From Streptomyces silaceus (GTDB lineage: Bacteria > Actinomycetota > Actinomycetes > Streptomycetales > Streptomycetaceae), in NCBI RefSeq assembly GCF_001419745.1, contig NZ_LIRJ01000072.1, forward strand, positions 1 to 35,723: DNA of 35,723 nt, in the 5' to 3' direction. Under the pieces are notes generated by a model, which saw only the letters and a program-made list of their open reading frames with translations, did not search any database and had not been told where the DNA came from. Positions 1 to 9,355 of this stretch are shown here, one piece after another; positions within the stretch are counted from its first letter, which is position 1, and every line of letters begins with the position of its first letter. The position numbers were made by a program, and so were the translations under genes.

Positions 1-1231
<1,231 letters not shown>

Positions 1232-1250
1232 GCTCTCGTAGCCACGTAGT

Positions 1251-1299
1251 TACGTACGTCCTCGCACCCGGTCCCGTACCGTGTGCGGGGACGTACGTA
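1251..1299 (+). terminator. Hairpin after eno, probable terminator or attenuator
   Basis: Arms at 1251-1267 and 1283-1299 pair over 17 bp with one G-U wobble (TACGTACGTCC and its complement at the outer end). The 15-nt loop has a further 4-bp inner stem (CGGT/ACCG). It begins 19 nt after the eno stop and ends 31 nt before the ftsB start. There is no T-tract, as is usual in Streptomyces, so termination and partial attenuation are both possible. Confidence 0.7.
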
Positions 1300-1330
1300 C
1301 GTTGACGCGCTGCGCCGGGGAGGCGGAACC

Positions 1331-1810
1331 ATGCCCAAGGCCGGGACCAAGGACCGGTTCTCCACGGCTACCCGCCTGCGGCTGCTCGGCGAGCAGACCG
1401 CCGAGCGTGTCTACCGCTCCCAGACCAAGCGCCAGGCCCGCCGCTCCCGCCTCACCGGCCGCGCGGCGCTCCTCGCGCTCGTGCTCTGCTCGCTGGTCGT
1501 GGCGCTCGCGTACCCGATGCGGCAGTACGTCTCGCAGCGCGCCGAGATCGACGACCTGCGCCGGCAGAAGGCCGAGCGCCAGGCGGACGTCGAGAAGCTG
1601 CGCGACGAGAAGGCCCGCTGGCAGGACGACGCGTACGCGGAGCAGCGCATCCGGGACCGCCTGCACTATGTGATGCCGGGCGAGACCGGCTTCACGGTGA
1701 TCGACCCCGCGGCGGCGAAGAGCCGGCGCACGGACCAGGGTGCGGCCTCGCGCCCCTGGTACTCGAACGTCTGGGACGGCGTCGACAAGGCCGACCGCCC
1801 CGACGACTGA
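1331..1810 (+). CDS. Septum formation initiator, FtsB/DivIC family
   Basis: Bitopic cell-division protein expected to act with FtsL and FtsQ at the septum. The 159-residue product has a basic cytoplasmic N-terminus (RSQTKRQARRSRLTGR), one membrane helix at about residues 38-57 (ALLALVLCSLVVALAYPM), an extracytoplasmic coiled coil with heptad-like charge at about 60-92, and the family signature YAEQRIRDRLHYVMPGETGF. The C-terminal tail is polar and probably disordered. The start at 1331 was chosen because GGGGAGG lies 7 nt upstream; an in-frame ATG at 1283 lies inside the preceding hairpin and has no ribosome site. Neighbours eno and DUF501/ppx match the mycobacterial order around Rv1024. Confidence 0.9.
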   Translation: MPKAGTKDRFSTATRLRLLGEQTAERVYRSQTKRQARRSRLTGRAALLALVLCSLVVALAYPMRQYVSQRAEIDDLRRQKAERQADVEKLRDEKARWQDDAYAEQRIRDRLHYVMPGETGFTVIDPAAAKSRRTDQGAASRPWYSNVWDGVDKADRPDD

Positions 1811-1833
1811 CCCACGGACATGGAAAGACAGGC

Positions 1834-2376
1834 ATGCACACGCCTCCGCCGCCCACCCCGCGCACCGAGCCGACCGACGCCGACGTCGAGGCCTTCAAGC
1901 AGCAGCTCGGCCGTCCGCCGCGCGGGCTGCGGGCCATCGCGCACCGCTGCCCCTGCGGGCAGCCGGACGTCGTCGAGACCGCGCCGCGCCTGCCGGACGG
2001 GACGCCCTTCCCGACGACGTACTACCTGACGTGTCCGCGGGCCGCCTCCGCGATCGGCACGCTGGAGGCGAACGGCGTCATGAAGGAGATGTCGGAGCGG
2101 CTCACGACGGACCCCGAGCTGGCCGCCGCGTACCGCAAGGCGCACGAGGACTACATCGCGCGCCGCGACGCCATCGAGGTCCTTGAGGGCTTCCCGAGCG
2201 CGGGCGGCATGCCGGACCGCGTGAAGTGCCTGCACGTCCTGGTCGGCCACTCCCTGGCCGCGGGCCCCGGCGTGAATCCGCTGGGCGACGAGGCCCTCGC
2301 GATGCTCCCGGAGTGGTGGGCGAAGGGCCCGTGCGTGACGCCGTGCGGGGCGGCCGAGGACGAGGTGGCCGAGTGA
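1834..2376 (+). CDS. DUF501 domain protein
   Basis: Conserved actinobacterial protein of unknown function, 180 residues, predicted cytosolic with no membrane segment. Family landmarks are RCPCGQPDVV near residue 47, TYYLTCPRAASAIGTLE near residue 65 and the C-terminal VKCLHVLVGHSLAAGPG followed by NPLGDEAL. The spaced cysteines and histidines (CPC, TCP, KCLH, GH, PCVTPC) could form a metal site, which is inference. The last four bases overlap the GTG start of the Ppx gene (GTGA), so translational coupling is likely. This DUF501-ppx pairing is conserved with mycobacterial Rv1025-Rv1026, which suggests a shared but undefined role. The ribosome site GGAAAGA is weak. Confidence 0.92.
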   Translation: MHTPPPPTPRTEPTDADVEAFKQQLGRPPRGLRAIAHRCPCGQPDVVETAPRLPDGTPFPTTYYLTCPRAASAIGTLEANGVMKEMSERLTTDPELAAAYRKAHEDYIARRDAIEVLEGFPSAGGMPDRVKCLHVLVGHSLAAGPGVNPLGDEALAMLPEWWAKGPCVTPCGAAEDEVAE

Positions 2377-3314
2377 CCCGCGTCGCCGCCATCGACTGCG
2401 GCACGAACTCGATCCGCCTGCTCGTGGCGGACGCCGACCCGCTGACCGGTGAGCTGGTCGACCTGGACCGCCGCATGGAGGTCGTCCGCCTCGGCCAGGG
2501 CGTGGACAAGACGGGCCGCCTCGCCCAGGAGGCGCTGGACCGCACCTTCGCGGCCTGCCGCACGTACGCCGAGGTGATCAAGGAGCACGGCGCCGAGCGC
2601 GTCCGCTTCGTCGCCACCTCCGCGTCCCGCGACGCCGAGAACCGCGACGACTTCGTCCGCGGGGTCCTGGACATCCTGGGCGTCGAGCCGGAGGTCATCA
2701 GCGGCGACCAGGAGGCGGAGTTCTCCTTCACGGGCGCGACCAAGGAGCTGACCGGCCGCGACGACCTCGCGAAGCCGTACCTGGTCGTGGACATCGGCGG
2801 CGGCTCCACGGAGTTCGTGGTGGGCACGGACCGCGTCGGTGCCGCCCGCTCCGTCGACGTGGGCTGCGTCCGCATGACCGAGCGCCACCTCGTGCGCGAC
2901 GGCGTCGTCACCGACCCGCCGACCCGCGAGCAGCTCGACGCGATCCGCGCCGACATCGACGCCGCGCTCGACCTGGCCGAGGAGACGGTGCCGCTCCGGC
3001 AGGCCCGCACCCTCGTCGGCCTCGCGGGCTCGGTGACCACCGTCGCCGCGATCGCGCTGGGCCTGGAGACCTACGACTGGTCGGCCATCCACCACGCGCG
3101 GATCCCGCGCGAGCAGGTCGCCGCCATCGTGGACCGGCTGTCGCGCGCCACGCACGACGAGCGCGCCGCGATCCCGGTGATGCACCCGGGCCGGGTGGAC
3201 GTCATCGCGGCGGGCGGGCTCGTCCTGCTCGGGATCATGGAGCGGATCGGCGCCGAGGAGGTCGTCGTCAGCGAGCACGACATCCTGGACGGCATCGGCT
3301 GGTCCATCGCCTGA
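2373..3314 (+). CDS. Ppx/GppA-family phosphatase (exopolyphosphatase type)
   Basis: Predicted cytosolic enzyme of the sugar-kinase/Hsp70/actin ATPase fold that hydrolyses inorganic polyphosphate or pppGpp. The 313-residue length fits the short actinobacterial type without the C-terminal HD domain. Visible motifs are the N-terminal phosphate loop AIDCGTNSIRLLV, the catalytic-region sequence ATSASRDAENRDDF, EVISGDQEAEFSF, the second phosphate loop VVDIGGGSTEFVVG and GLAGSVTTVAAI. GTG at 2373 overlaps the DUF501 stop, and the N-terminus VTRVAAIDCGTNS matches the family. A strong hairpin follows. The substrate cannot be told from sequence alone; mycobacterial relatives differ in polyphosphate activity. 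Confidence 0.93.
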   Translation: MTRVAAIDCGTNSIRLLVADADPLTGELVDLDRRMEVVRLGQGVDKTGRLAQEALDRTFAACRTYAEVIKEHGAERVRFVATSASRDAENRDDFVRGVLDILGVEPEVISGDQEAEFSFTGATKELTGRDDLAKPYLVVDIGGGSTEFVVGTDRVGAARSVDVGCVRMTERHLVRDGVVTDPPTREQLDAIRADIDAALDLAEETVPLRQARTLVGLAGSVTTVAAIALGLETYDWSAIHHARIPREQVAAIVDRLSRATHDERAAIPVMHPGRVDVIAAGGLVLLGIMERIGAEEVVVSEHDILDGIGWSIA

Positions 3315-3342
3315 GTCCCGCCGTGCGACCCTCGCCCGAAAC

Positions 3343-3377
3343 CCTTCGCCCGCGGCCATGTGGCCCGCGGGCGAAGG
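3343..3377 (+). terminator. Hairpin terminator after ppx
   Basis: CCTTCGCCCGCGG (3343-3355) pairs with CCGCGGGCGAAGG (3365-3377) over 13 bp around a short loop that can itself close with CCA/TGG. It lies 28 nt after the ppx stop and probably ends the eno-ppx transcription unit. Confidence 0.8.
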
Positions 3378-3763
3378 CCTTTGGGCCCCCGTCCGAGAGG
3401 GCCAATGGGGCCTTCGGCGACAGGCCGTCGGAAAAGTTCGTGAAGTTCTTCACAAGGAATTCGGCCCTGATGGGCGAGGTTCGGGGGTGTGTGACCGCCG
3501 AAAGAGGGTTCCGGGGGCTCCCGGGGGTGTGTCCGGGATGCTTCGGGGGTGTCACGGGAGTGTGGCACGCTCCGGTGGTCCACTCCGTGAGAGGCCTCAG
3601 AGCGGCAGCTCACAAGGGGTGAGCAACGACTCGCGTTTCACCGTGGTTCCCATGCGGCGCCATGACCTCCGTCACGTGGGCGGCGAAGTGTAGCAGAGCC
3701 CCTGTGCGTCCTTGTGAAGGGGCGCACGAGCGACCCCCGCCGGGCAGGTGGATACTCGATGGC
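3378..3763 (+). other. Long non-coding region upstream of ndh
   Basis: About 390 bases with no convincing gene. It contains the Rex-like operator described separately and three direct copies of CGGGGGTGT (3482-3490, 3522-3530, 3544-3552). A weak second Rex-like half site, TGTGAA at about 3712, lies nearer the gene. I could not assign a convincing -35/-10 pair for ndh. Confidence 0.5.
3439..3454 (+). promoter_or_regulatory. Rex redox-sensor operator (ROP) upstream of ndh
   Basis: CGTGAAGTTCTTCACA matches the streptomycete Rex operator pattern TGTGAA-N4-TTCACA at 11 of 12 fixed positions. Rex is a Rossmann repressor released from DNA by a high NADH/NAD+ ratio, and ndh is a known member of its regulon in S. 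coelicolor. The site is about 310 bp upstream of the ndh start, so a distant promoter and long leader are implied. The match is seen in the sequence; control by Rex is inferred. Confidence 0.8.
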
Positions 3764-5167
3764 ATGAGCACCACGGAGCGTCCCAGGATCCTCGTAGTAG
3801 GCGGTGGGTACGTAGGCCTGTACGCAGCTCGGCGCATCCTCAAGAAGATGCGCTACGGAGAGGCGACCGTCACGGTCGTCGACCCCCGGTCGTACATGAC
3901 CTACCAGCCCTTCCTCCCCGAAGCCGCCGCCGGCAGCATCTCGCCTCGGCATGTCGTCGTCCCGCTGCGACGCGTACTGCCGAAGGCCGAGGTTCTCACC
4001 GGCCGGGTCACCACCATCGACCAGGACCGCAAGGTCGCCACGATCGCCCCCCTCGTGGGTGAGGCGTACGAGCTGCCTTTCGACTACCTCGTCATCGCGA
4101 TGGGCGCGGTCTCCCGCACCTTCCCGATCCCCGGTCTCGCCGAGCAGGGCATCGGCATGAAGGGCATCGAGGAGGCCATCGGCCTGCGCAACCACGTCCT
4201 CGAGCAGCTCGACAAGGCCGACTCCACGACCGACGAGGAGGTCCGCCGCAAGGCGCTGACCTTCGTCTTCGTCGGCGGTGGCTTCGCCGGAGCCGAGACG
4301 ATCGGCGAGGTGGAGGACATGGCCCGCGACGCGGCCAAGTACTACACCAACGTGAAGCGCGAGGACATGCGCTTCGTGCTCGTCGACGCCGCGGACAAGA
4401 TCCTCCCCGAGGTCGGTCCGAAGCTCGGCCAGTACGGCAAGGAGCACCTGGAGAGCCGCGGGGTCGAGGTCTACCTCTCGACGTCGATGGACTCCTGCGT
4501 GGACGGCCACGTGGTCCTCAAGAACGGCCTCGAGGTCGACTCCAACACCATCGTGTGGACCGCGGGCGTCAAGCCGAACCCGGCGCTGTCCCGCTTCGGT
4601 CTGCCGCTGGGCCCGCGCGGCCACGTCGACACCCAGACGACCCTCCAGGTCCAGGGCACCGACTACATCTGGGCCGCGGGCGACAACGCCCAGGTGCCGG
4701 ACCTCGTCGGCCGCAAGGCGGGCAACGAGAACGCCTGGTGCCCGCCGAACGCCCAGCACGCGCTGCGTCAGGCCAAGGTCCTCGGCGACAACGTGATCTC
4801 CGGCATGCGGGGCTTCCCGCAGAAGGAGTACAGCCACGCCAACAAGGGTGCGGTCGCCGGTCTCGGCCTGCACAAGGGCGTCGCGATGATCGTCATGGGC
4901 AAGATGAAGATCAAGCTCAAGGGCCGTCTCGCCTGGTACATGCACCGCGCGTACCACGGCATGGCGATGCCGACGTTCAACCGCAAGATCCGCGTCTTCG
5001 CGGACTGGACGCTCGCCATGTTCCTCAAGCGCGAGGTCGTCTCCCTCGGTGCCCTGGAGGCGCCGCGCGAGGAGTTCTACGAGGCGGCCAAGCCGGCGCC
5101 GAAGCCGCCGGTCGCGGCCGAGCCGTCCCCGGCCGTGAAGGCCGAGGAGAAGGCCAAGGCCTCCTGA
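3764..5167 (+). CDS. ndh: Type II NADH dehydrogenase (NDH-2), FAD-dependent
   Basis: Peripheral membrane flavoenzyme that passes electrons from NADH to menaquinone without pumping protons. The 467-residue product has the N-terminal FAD dinucleotide fold ILVVGGGYVGLYAARRILK, a second Rossmann motif for NADH at FVFVGGGFAGAETIGE, the family stretch YQPFLPEAAAG near the flavin, and the late FAD motif YIWAAGDNAQVPD. The C-terminal third (MKIKLKGRLAWYMHRAYHG onward) is basic and amphipathic, consistent with membrane attachment. The last 25 residues are a Pro/Ala/Lys/Glu tail with no family function known to me. ATG at 3764 gives the expected N-terminus MSTTERPRILVVGGG. The Rex operator upstream fits a role in NADH balance. 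Confidence 0.95.
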   Translation: MSTTERPRILVVGGGYVGLYAARRILKKMRYGEATVTVVDPRSYMTYQPFLPEAAAGSISPRHVVVPLRRVLPKAEVLTGRVTTIDQDRKVATIAPLVGEAYELPFDYLVIAMGAVSRTFPIPGLAEQGIGMKGIEEAIGLRNHVLEQLDKADSTTDEEVRRKALTFVFVGGGFAGAETIGEVEDMARDAAKYYTNVKREDMRFVLVDAADKILPEVGPKLGQYGKEHLESRGVEVYLSTSMDSCVDGHVVLKNGLEVDSNTIVWTAGVKPNPALSRFGLPLGPRGHVDTQTTLQVQGTDYIWAAGDNAQVPDLVGRKAGNENAWCPPNAQHALRQAKVLGDNVISGMRGFPQKEYSHANKGAVAGLGLHKGVAMIVMGKMKIKLKGRLAWYMHRAYHGMAMPTFNRKIRVFADWTLAMFLKREVVSLGALEAPREEFYEAAKPAPKPPVAAEPSPAVKAEEKAKAS

Positions 5168-5187
5168 CCTCGCGTCACTGATCCACC

Positions 5188-5233
5188 CCGAAGGGGGCCG
5201 TCCGCCATCCGTGGTGCGGGCGGCCCCCTTCGG
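5188..5233 (+). terminator. Hairpin terminator after ndh
   Basis: Arms 5188-5205 and 5216-5233 (CCGAAGGGGGCCG... and its complement) form an 18-bp stem with one G-U pair around a 10-nt loop. It starts 21 nt after the ndh stop. Confidence 0.85.
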
Positions 5234-5269
5234 CGTGCCCGCACGCGCTTCGGCGTCCCCGCCCGCAAG

Positions 5270-5288
5270 TAGATGTCACCCACATCTA
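5270..5288 (+). promoter_or_regulatory. Inverted repeat upstream of cfa, candidate operator
   Basis: TAGATGT-CACCC-ACATCTA is a perfect 7-bp inverted repeat with a 5-bp spacer, followed by TTTTG. It is AT-rich against its surroundings, lies downstream of the ndh terminator and about 140 bp before cfa, so an operator is more likely than a second terminator. The binding protein is unknown. Confidence 0.4.
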
Positions 5289-5427
5289 TTTTGCCGTTCC
5301 GTGACGCGAAAGCGGGACTGCGCGCCGGGTTCTTTGGTGTTTACGTGGTGTTGGACCGTTCCGGGCCTTGTTCCCCGCGCTCTCAACTCCGGTCGAGCAG
5401 GGGAGACCCCATTCGGAGGTGTGCGCC

Positions 5428-6735
5428 ATGCAGGACGCCGCATCGCGGCTGAAGAACCTCGCCGAGCAGCTCATGGGAGCCCCGCTGCCGGTACGTATCC
5501 GCGCCTGGGACCACTCGGAGGCGGGCCCTCCGGGCGCCCCCACCCTCGTCGTACGCAACCGGCGCGCCCTGCGCCACCTGCTGTGGAAGCCGGGCGAACT
5601 GGGCCTGGCCCGCGCCTGGGTGGCCGGCGACCTGGACGTCGACGGCGATCTGTACACGGCGCTGGACGCGCTGGCGGAGTTCATCTGGGAGCGGGGGCCG
5701 GAGCAGGACGGGAAGGGCAGGAGCCTGCGGCAGTCGCTGCGCGACCCGGAGGTCCGCGCCGCCGCCCGCTCCCTGCTCGCCCTCTCCGCGCCCTTCCTGC
5801 GGCCGAGCCCGCCGCCGGAGGAGATGCGCGGCCACCGCCGACTCCACCTGCACACCAAGGGCAGCGACAAGCAGGCCATCAGCCACCACTACGACGTCGG
5901 CAACGACTTCTACGAGCTGGTGCTCGGCCCGTCGATGGTCTACTCGTGCGCGTACTGGGAGTCGCCCGACGGCACCCTGGAGGACGCCCAGCGCGACAAG
6001 CTCGACCTCGTCTGCCGCAAGCTCGGCCTGCGGCCCGGCATGCGGCTGCTCGACGTCGGCTGCGGCTGGGGCTCCATGGCGATCCACGCGGCGCGCGAGT
6101 ACGGCGTGGGCGTCGTCGGCGTCACCCTGTCCCGGGAGCAGGCCGCCTACGCCAGGAAGCGGATAGCCGACGAGGGCCTCACGGACCGGATCGAGATCCG
6201 CGTCCAGGACTACCGCGACGTACGCGACGGGCCGTACGACGCCATCAGCTCCATCGGCATGGCGGAACACGTCGGCGCCGAGCGCTACCTGGAGTACGCG
6301 AGCGACCTGCACGCCCTCCTCAAGCCCGGCGGGCGGCTCCTGAACCACCAGATCGCCCGGCGCCCGCAGGCCGACGAGTCGGCGTACACGGTCGACGAGT
6401 TCATCGACGCGTACGTCTTCCCGGACGGCGAGCTCGCGCCCGTGGGGACCACGGTCGGGATCCTGGAGCGGGCCGGGTTCGAGGTGCGCGACCTGGAGTC
6501 GATCCGCGAGCACTACGCCCTCACGCTGCGCCGCTGGGTCGCGAACCTGGAGGCGCACGGGAAGGAGGGCCGGCGGCTCACCTCGGCGGGCCGTGCCCGG
6601 GTCTGGCGGCTCTACATGGCCGCCTCCGCGCTGGCCTTCGAACACAACCGCATCGGCGTCAACCAGGTCCTGGCGGTGAAGACCCCGGAGAGCGGCGCCT
6701 CGGGGCTGCCGCTGCGGGCGAGGGACTGGCGGTAG
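5428..6735 (+). CDS. Cyclopropane-fatty-acyl-phospholipid synthase family methyltransferase
   Basis: SAM-dependent enzyme expected to add a methylene across unsaturated acyl chains of membrane phospholipids. The 435-residue length is usual for the Cfa family. The N-terminal lipid-binding region holds LRHLLWKPGELGLARAWVAGDLDVDGDLY. The catalytic domain has HYDVGNDFYELVLGPSMVYS (around residues 152-171), the SAM motif LLDVGCGWGSMAIHAA, VTLSREQAAYA, SSIGMAEHVGAERY and a C-terminal YALTLRRWVANLEAH. ATG at 5428 follows GGAGGT with 7 nt spacing; an in-frame GTG at 5419 overlaps that ribosome site and is less likely. It stands alone between two terminators. Related S-adenosyl methyltransferases (for example branched-chain-forming ones) cannot be excluded. 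Confidence 0.92.
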   Translation: MQDAASRLKNLAEQLMGAPLPVRIRAWDHSEAGPPGAPTLVVRNRRALRHLLWKPGELGLARAWVAGDLDVDGDLYTALDALAEFIWERGPEQDGKGRSLRQSLRDPEVRAAARSLLALSAPFLRPSPPPEEMRGHRRLHLHTKGSDKQAISHHYDVGNDFYELVLGPSMVYSCAYWESPDGTLEDAQRDKLDLVCRKLGLRPGMRLLDVGCGWGSMAIHAAREYGVGVVGVTLSREQAAYARKRIADEGLTDRIEIRVQDYRDVRDGPYDAISSIGMAEHVGAERYLEYASDLHALLKPGGRLLNHQIARRPQADESAYTVDEFIDAYVFPDGELAPVGTTVGILERAGFEVRDLESIREHYALTLRRWVANLEAHGKEGRRLTSAGRARVWRLYMAASALAFEHNRIGVNQVLAVKTPESGASGLPLRARDWR

Positions 6736-6754
6736 GCCCCGGCGCCGTACGCAC

Positions 6755-6796
6755 GGGAAGGGCCCCGGACGAGGAATCTCGTCCGGGGCCCTTCCC
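6755..6796. terminator. Bidirectional terminator between cfa and the ABC permease
   Basis: A perfect 19-bp stem (6755-6773 with 6778-6796, outer sequence GGGAAGGGCCCCGG) closes a GAAT tetraloop. It sits 19 nt after the cfa stop and 17 nt after the convergent ABC permease stop, so it can serve both genes. Confidence 0.9.
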
Positions 6797-6813
6797 ACGT
6801 CACCCGAGCGGAG

Positions 6814-9324
6814 CTACTCCGCCTTGATGGCCTGCAGCGGGTTGAGCCGCGCGGCGCTGCGCGCCGGCCACATCGCCGCGAGGACGCCCACCAGGGCCGC
6901 GATCCCGAGGAAGATCGCGATGCGGCCGAACGGGATCTCCATCGCGTACGTGGACACGCTGCTGGAGATCGAGTCGCCCGCGACCCAGCCGAGGAACAGG
7001 CCGAGGCCGATGCCGAGAACCGCGCCGAACAGCGAGATCAGGACCGCCTCGATCCGGACCATCTGCTTGACCTTCGCGCGGTCCAGGCCGATGGCCCGCA
7101 GCATGCCGATCTCGTGCTTCCGCTCGAAGACCGACATGGCCAGGGTGTTGATGACACCGAGCACCGCGATCAGGATGGCCATCGCCAGCAGGCCGTACAG
7201 CATGTTCAGGAGCATGTTGATGCCGCCCGCGACCGCGTTGCTGATCGCGTCCTTGTCCTGGATGGTGATGGCGGGGTTGTCGCCGAGGGCCTTGACGATG
7301 GAGTTCTCGGCCCGGTCGGAGGCGCCGCCCTTCATCTTCACCAGGACCTGCTTGTCGACGACCTTGTCGAGGTGCGGGTCGACGACGGAGGTGGGGGCGA
7401 AGACGCCGCTGAGCATCTCGTTGGACTCGTAGACGCCGGCGACCTTCAGCTCGACCGTCTTCTTGTCGTCCTCGAACTTCACCGGGAAGGTGTCGCCGAC
7501 CTCGAGGCCCTTGTCCTTGGCGGTGTCGGCATCGACCAGCGCGCCGCCGTCCTTGAGACCGGCCACCGAGCCGCTGGTGAAGTCCAGGCCCACCAGGTCG
7601 CCGAAGGTCTTCGGGTCGACGCCGTTGACCGTGCTGAAGCTGCCGTCGACCTCGCCGTAGGCGCTGCGCAGCGGGCTGCTCGCCTCGACCTCGGGGAGCT
7701 TGTCCAGCTTCTGGCGGACCTCGGGGGTCAGGGACTCGTAGTTCGCCATGGAGACGCTGTAGTCGGCCTTCATGGAGCCCGCGGCCATCTTGTTGATGGC
7801 GCTGCCCATGGAGGTGGCGACGACCGTCATCGCGGTGATGAGGGTGAGGCCGATCATCAGGGCCGCGGCGGTGGAGGCCGTACGGCGCGGGTTGCGCACC
7901 GAGTTCAGGCGCGACAGCTTGCCGGTCACGCCGAACGGCTTCAGGAGCGGCGCCGAGGCGGCGATGAACGGGCGGGACAGCAGCGGCGTGAGGACGATGA
8001 AGCCGACGAGCATCACGGCCGCGCCACCGGCCACCGCGTAGTTGTCGTCCATGAAGAGCATCGGCACGCCGATGGCGACGATGAGCGAACCGATGGTGTT
8101 GCGCACGACCAGACCGCGCGTGGTCGGCGTCGCGTGGACGCTGTTCATCGCGGCGACCGGCGGGATCTTCGCGGCGCGGCGGCCCGGCAGCCAGGCGGCC
8201 AGCATGGTCACGACGACACCGATGACGAGCGCGGAGAGCACGGTCGTCGGACCGATGACGAGCGGTCCGTCGGGCAGCGAGGCGCCGCCGGAGTTCATCA
8301 GGGCCTCCAGGCCGACGGCCACGCCGATGCCGAGCGCGAAGCCCGTGACGGCGGCGACCAGGCCGACGAGGAACGCCTCGATGAGGACGGAGCGCGTCAC
8401 CTGGCGGCGCGAGGCGCCGACGGCCCGCATGAGCGCGAGCTCCTTGGTGCGCTGCGCGACCAGCATGGTGAAGGTGTTGGCGATGATGAAGATGCCGACG
8501 AACAGCGCGATGCCGGCGAAGATCAGCAGGACCTGGCTCATCGAGCTGGTCTGCTGCTCGATCATCCGCTCCTGGTCGGCGGAGAGCTGGGAGCCGGTGA
8601 CGGCGTCCGTGTCCTTGGGCAGGATCTTCTCGACCGAGCTCTTGAGCGCCGACTCGGAGGTGCCCGCGGCGGCCTTCACGTCGATCTCGTCGTACTCGGT
8701 CTTGTTCAGCGCCTTCAGCGCGGTGCCGTTGTCCAGGACCACCAGGCTGCCGCCCGCGACGACGCTGCCGTCGGAGGTGTCGAAGATGCCGCTGACCTTC
8801 GCGGTGCGGACCGGGCCGTCGGTGGAGTAGCGGACGTTGTCGCCGACCCGGAAGCCGGTGCGCTCGGCGGTCCGGCTGTCCAGGGCGATGTCACCGGCGG
8901 ACTTCGGGGCGGCGCCCTTCACGAAGTCGTAGCGCGGGTCCTTGCCGTCCTTGCCCGGGTAGAAGTTGGTGCCGGTGGTGCCCCACTCGCCGCCGACCAG
9001 CTTGCCGTCCTTGTCGGCGAGCGCGGTGAAGCCGGAGACGGAGCCGATGGCGGAGTCGGCGCCGGGCAGCGCGGCGGCCTTCTTCAGGAGGCCGTCGGTG
9101 AGGCGGCCCGGCTGCTTGTCGGCGTCGACGGGGACGCCGTCGGGCTGGATGGCGACGGAGACGTGGTCGAAGCTCTTCGCCGACTTGTTCTTGTAGGCGT
9201 TGCCGAAGGTGTCGGTGAAGACCAGGGTGCCGGAGACGAACGCGACGCCGAGCATGACGGCGAGCACGGTCATCAGCAGCCTGGCCTTGTGCGCGAGCAC
9301 GTTGCGCAGGGCGGTACGGAACAT
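6814..9324 (-). CDS. ABC transporter permease, FtsX/MacB type, two FtsX domains
   Basis: Large inner-membrane subunit (836 residues) of an exporter or lipoprotein/peptide-handling ABC system. Residues about 15-40 form the first membrane helix, followed by an extracytoplasmic MacB-like periplasmic-core region. Next come a first FtsX domain (helices near FAGIALFVGIFIIANTFTML, with the coupling motif QRTKELALMRAVGASRRQV), an internal helix pair, a second extracytoplasmic region, and a C-terminal FtsX domain with ERKHEIGMLRAIGLDRAKV. This duplicated architecture is typical of actinobacterial fused permeases. ATG at 9324 was preferred over TTG at 9333 because the only ribosome site (AGGA) abuts the TTG. 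The ATPase partner is encoded just upstream. The substrate is unknown. Confidence 0.93.
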   Translation of the reverse strand: MFRTALRNVLAHKARLLMTVLAVMLGVAFVSGTLVFTDTFGNAYKNKSAKSFDHVSVAIQPDGVPVDADKQPGRLTDGLLKKAAALPGADSAIGSVSGFTALADKDGKLVGGEWGTTGTNFYPGKDGKDPRYDFVKGAAPKSAGDIALDSRTAERTGFRVGDNVRYSTDGPVRTAKVSGIFDTSDGSVVAGGSLVVLDNGTALKALNKTEYDEIDVKAAAGTSESALKSSVEKILPKDTDAVTGSQLSADQERMIEQQTSSMSQVLLIFAGIALFVGIFIIANTFTMLVAQRTKELALMRAVGASRRQVTRSVLIEAFLVGLVAAVTGFALGIGVAVGLEALMNSGGASLPDGPLVIGPTTVLSALVIGVVVTMLAAWLPGRRAAKIPPVAAMNSVHATPTTRGLVVRNTIGSLIVAIGVPMLFMDDNYAVAGGAAVMLVGFIVLTPLLSRPFIAASAPLLKPFGVTGKLSRLNSVRNPRRTASTAAALMIGLTLITAMTVVATSMGSAINKMAAGSMKADYSVSMANYESLTPEVRQKLDKLPEVEASSPLRSAYGEVDGSFSTVNGVDPKTFGDLVGLDFTSGSVAGLKDGGALVDADTAKDKGLEVGDTFPVKFEDDKKTVELKVAGVYESNEMLSGVFAPTSVVDPHLDKVVDKQVLVKMKGGASDRAENSIVKALGDNPAITIQDKDAISNAVAGGINMLLNMLYGLLAMAILIAVLGVINTLAMSVFERKHEIGMLRAIGLDRAKVKQMVRIEAVLISLFGAVLGIGLGLFLGWVAGDSISSSVSTYAMEIPFGRIAIFLGIAALVGVLAAMWPARSAARLNPLQAIKAE

Positions 9325-9355
9325 GGGAGTCAAGTCCTGATGGAGGGAGAAGGGG

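Noticed and set aside
1300..1330. TTGACG at 1302 as a -35 box for ftsB
   Set aside because: It overlaps the hairpin end and leaves no room for a -10 box before the ribosome site and start at 1331.
3712..3727. Second Rex operator close to the ndh start
   Set aside because: Only the left half TGTGAA is intact; the right half matches at about three of six bases.
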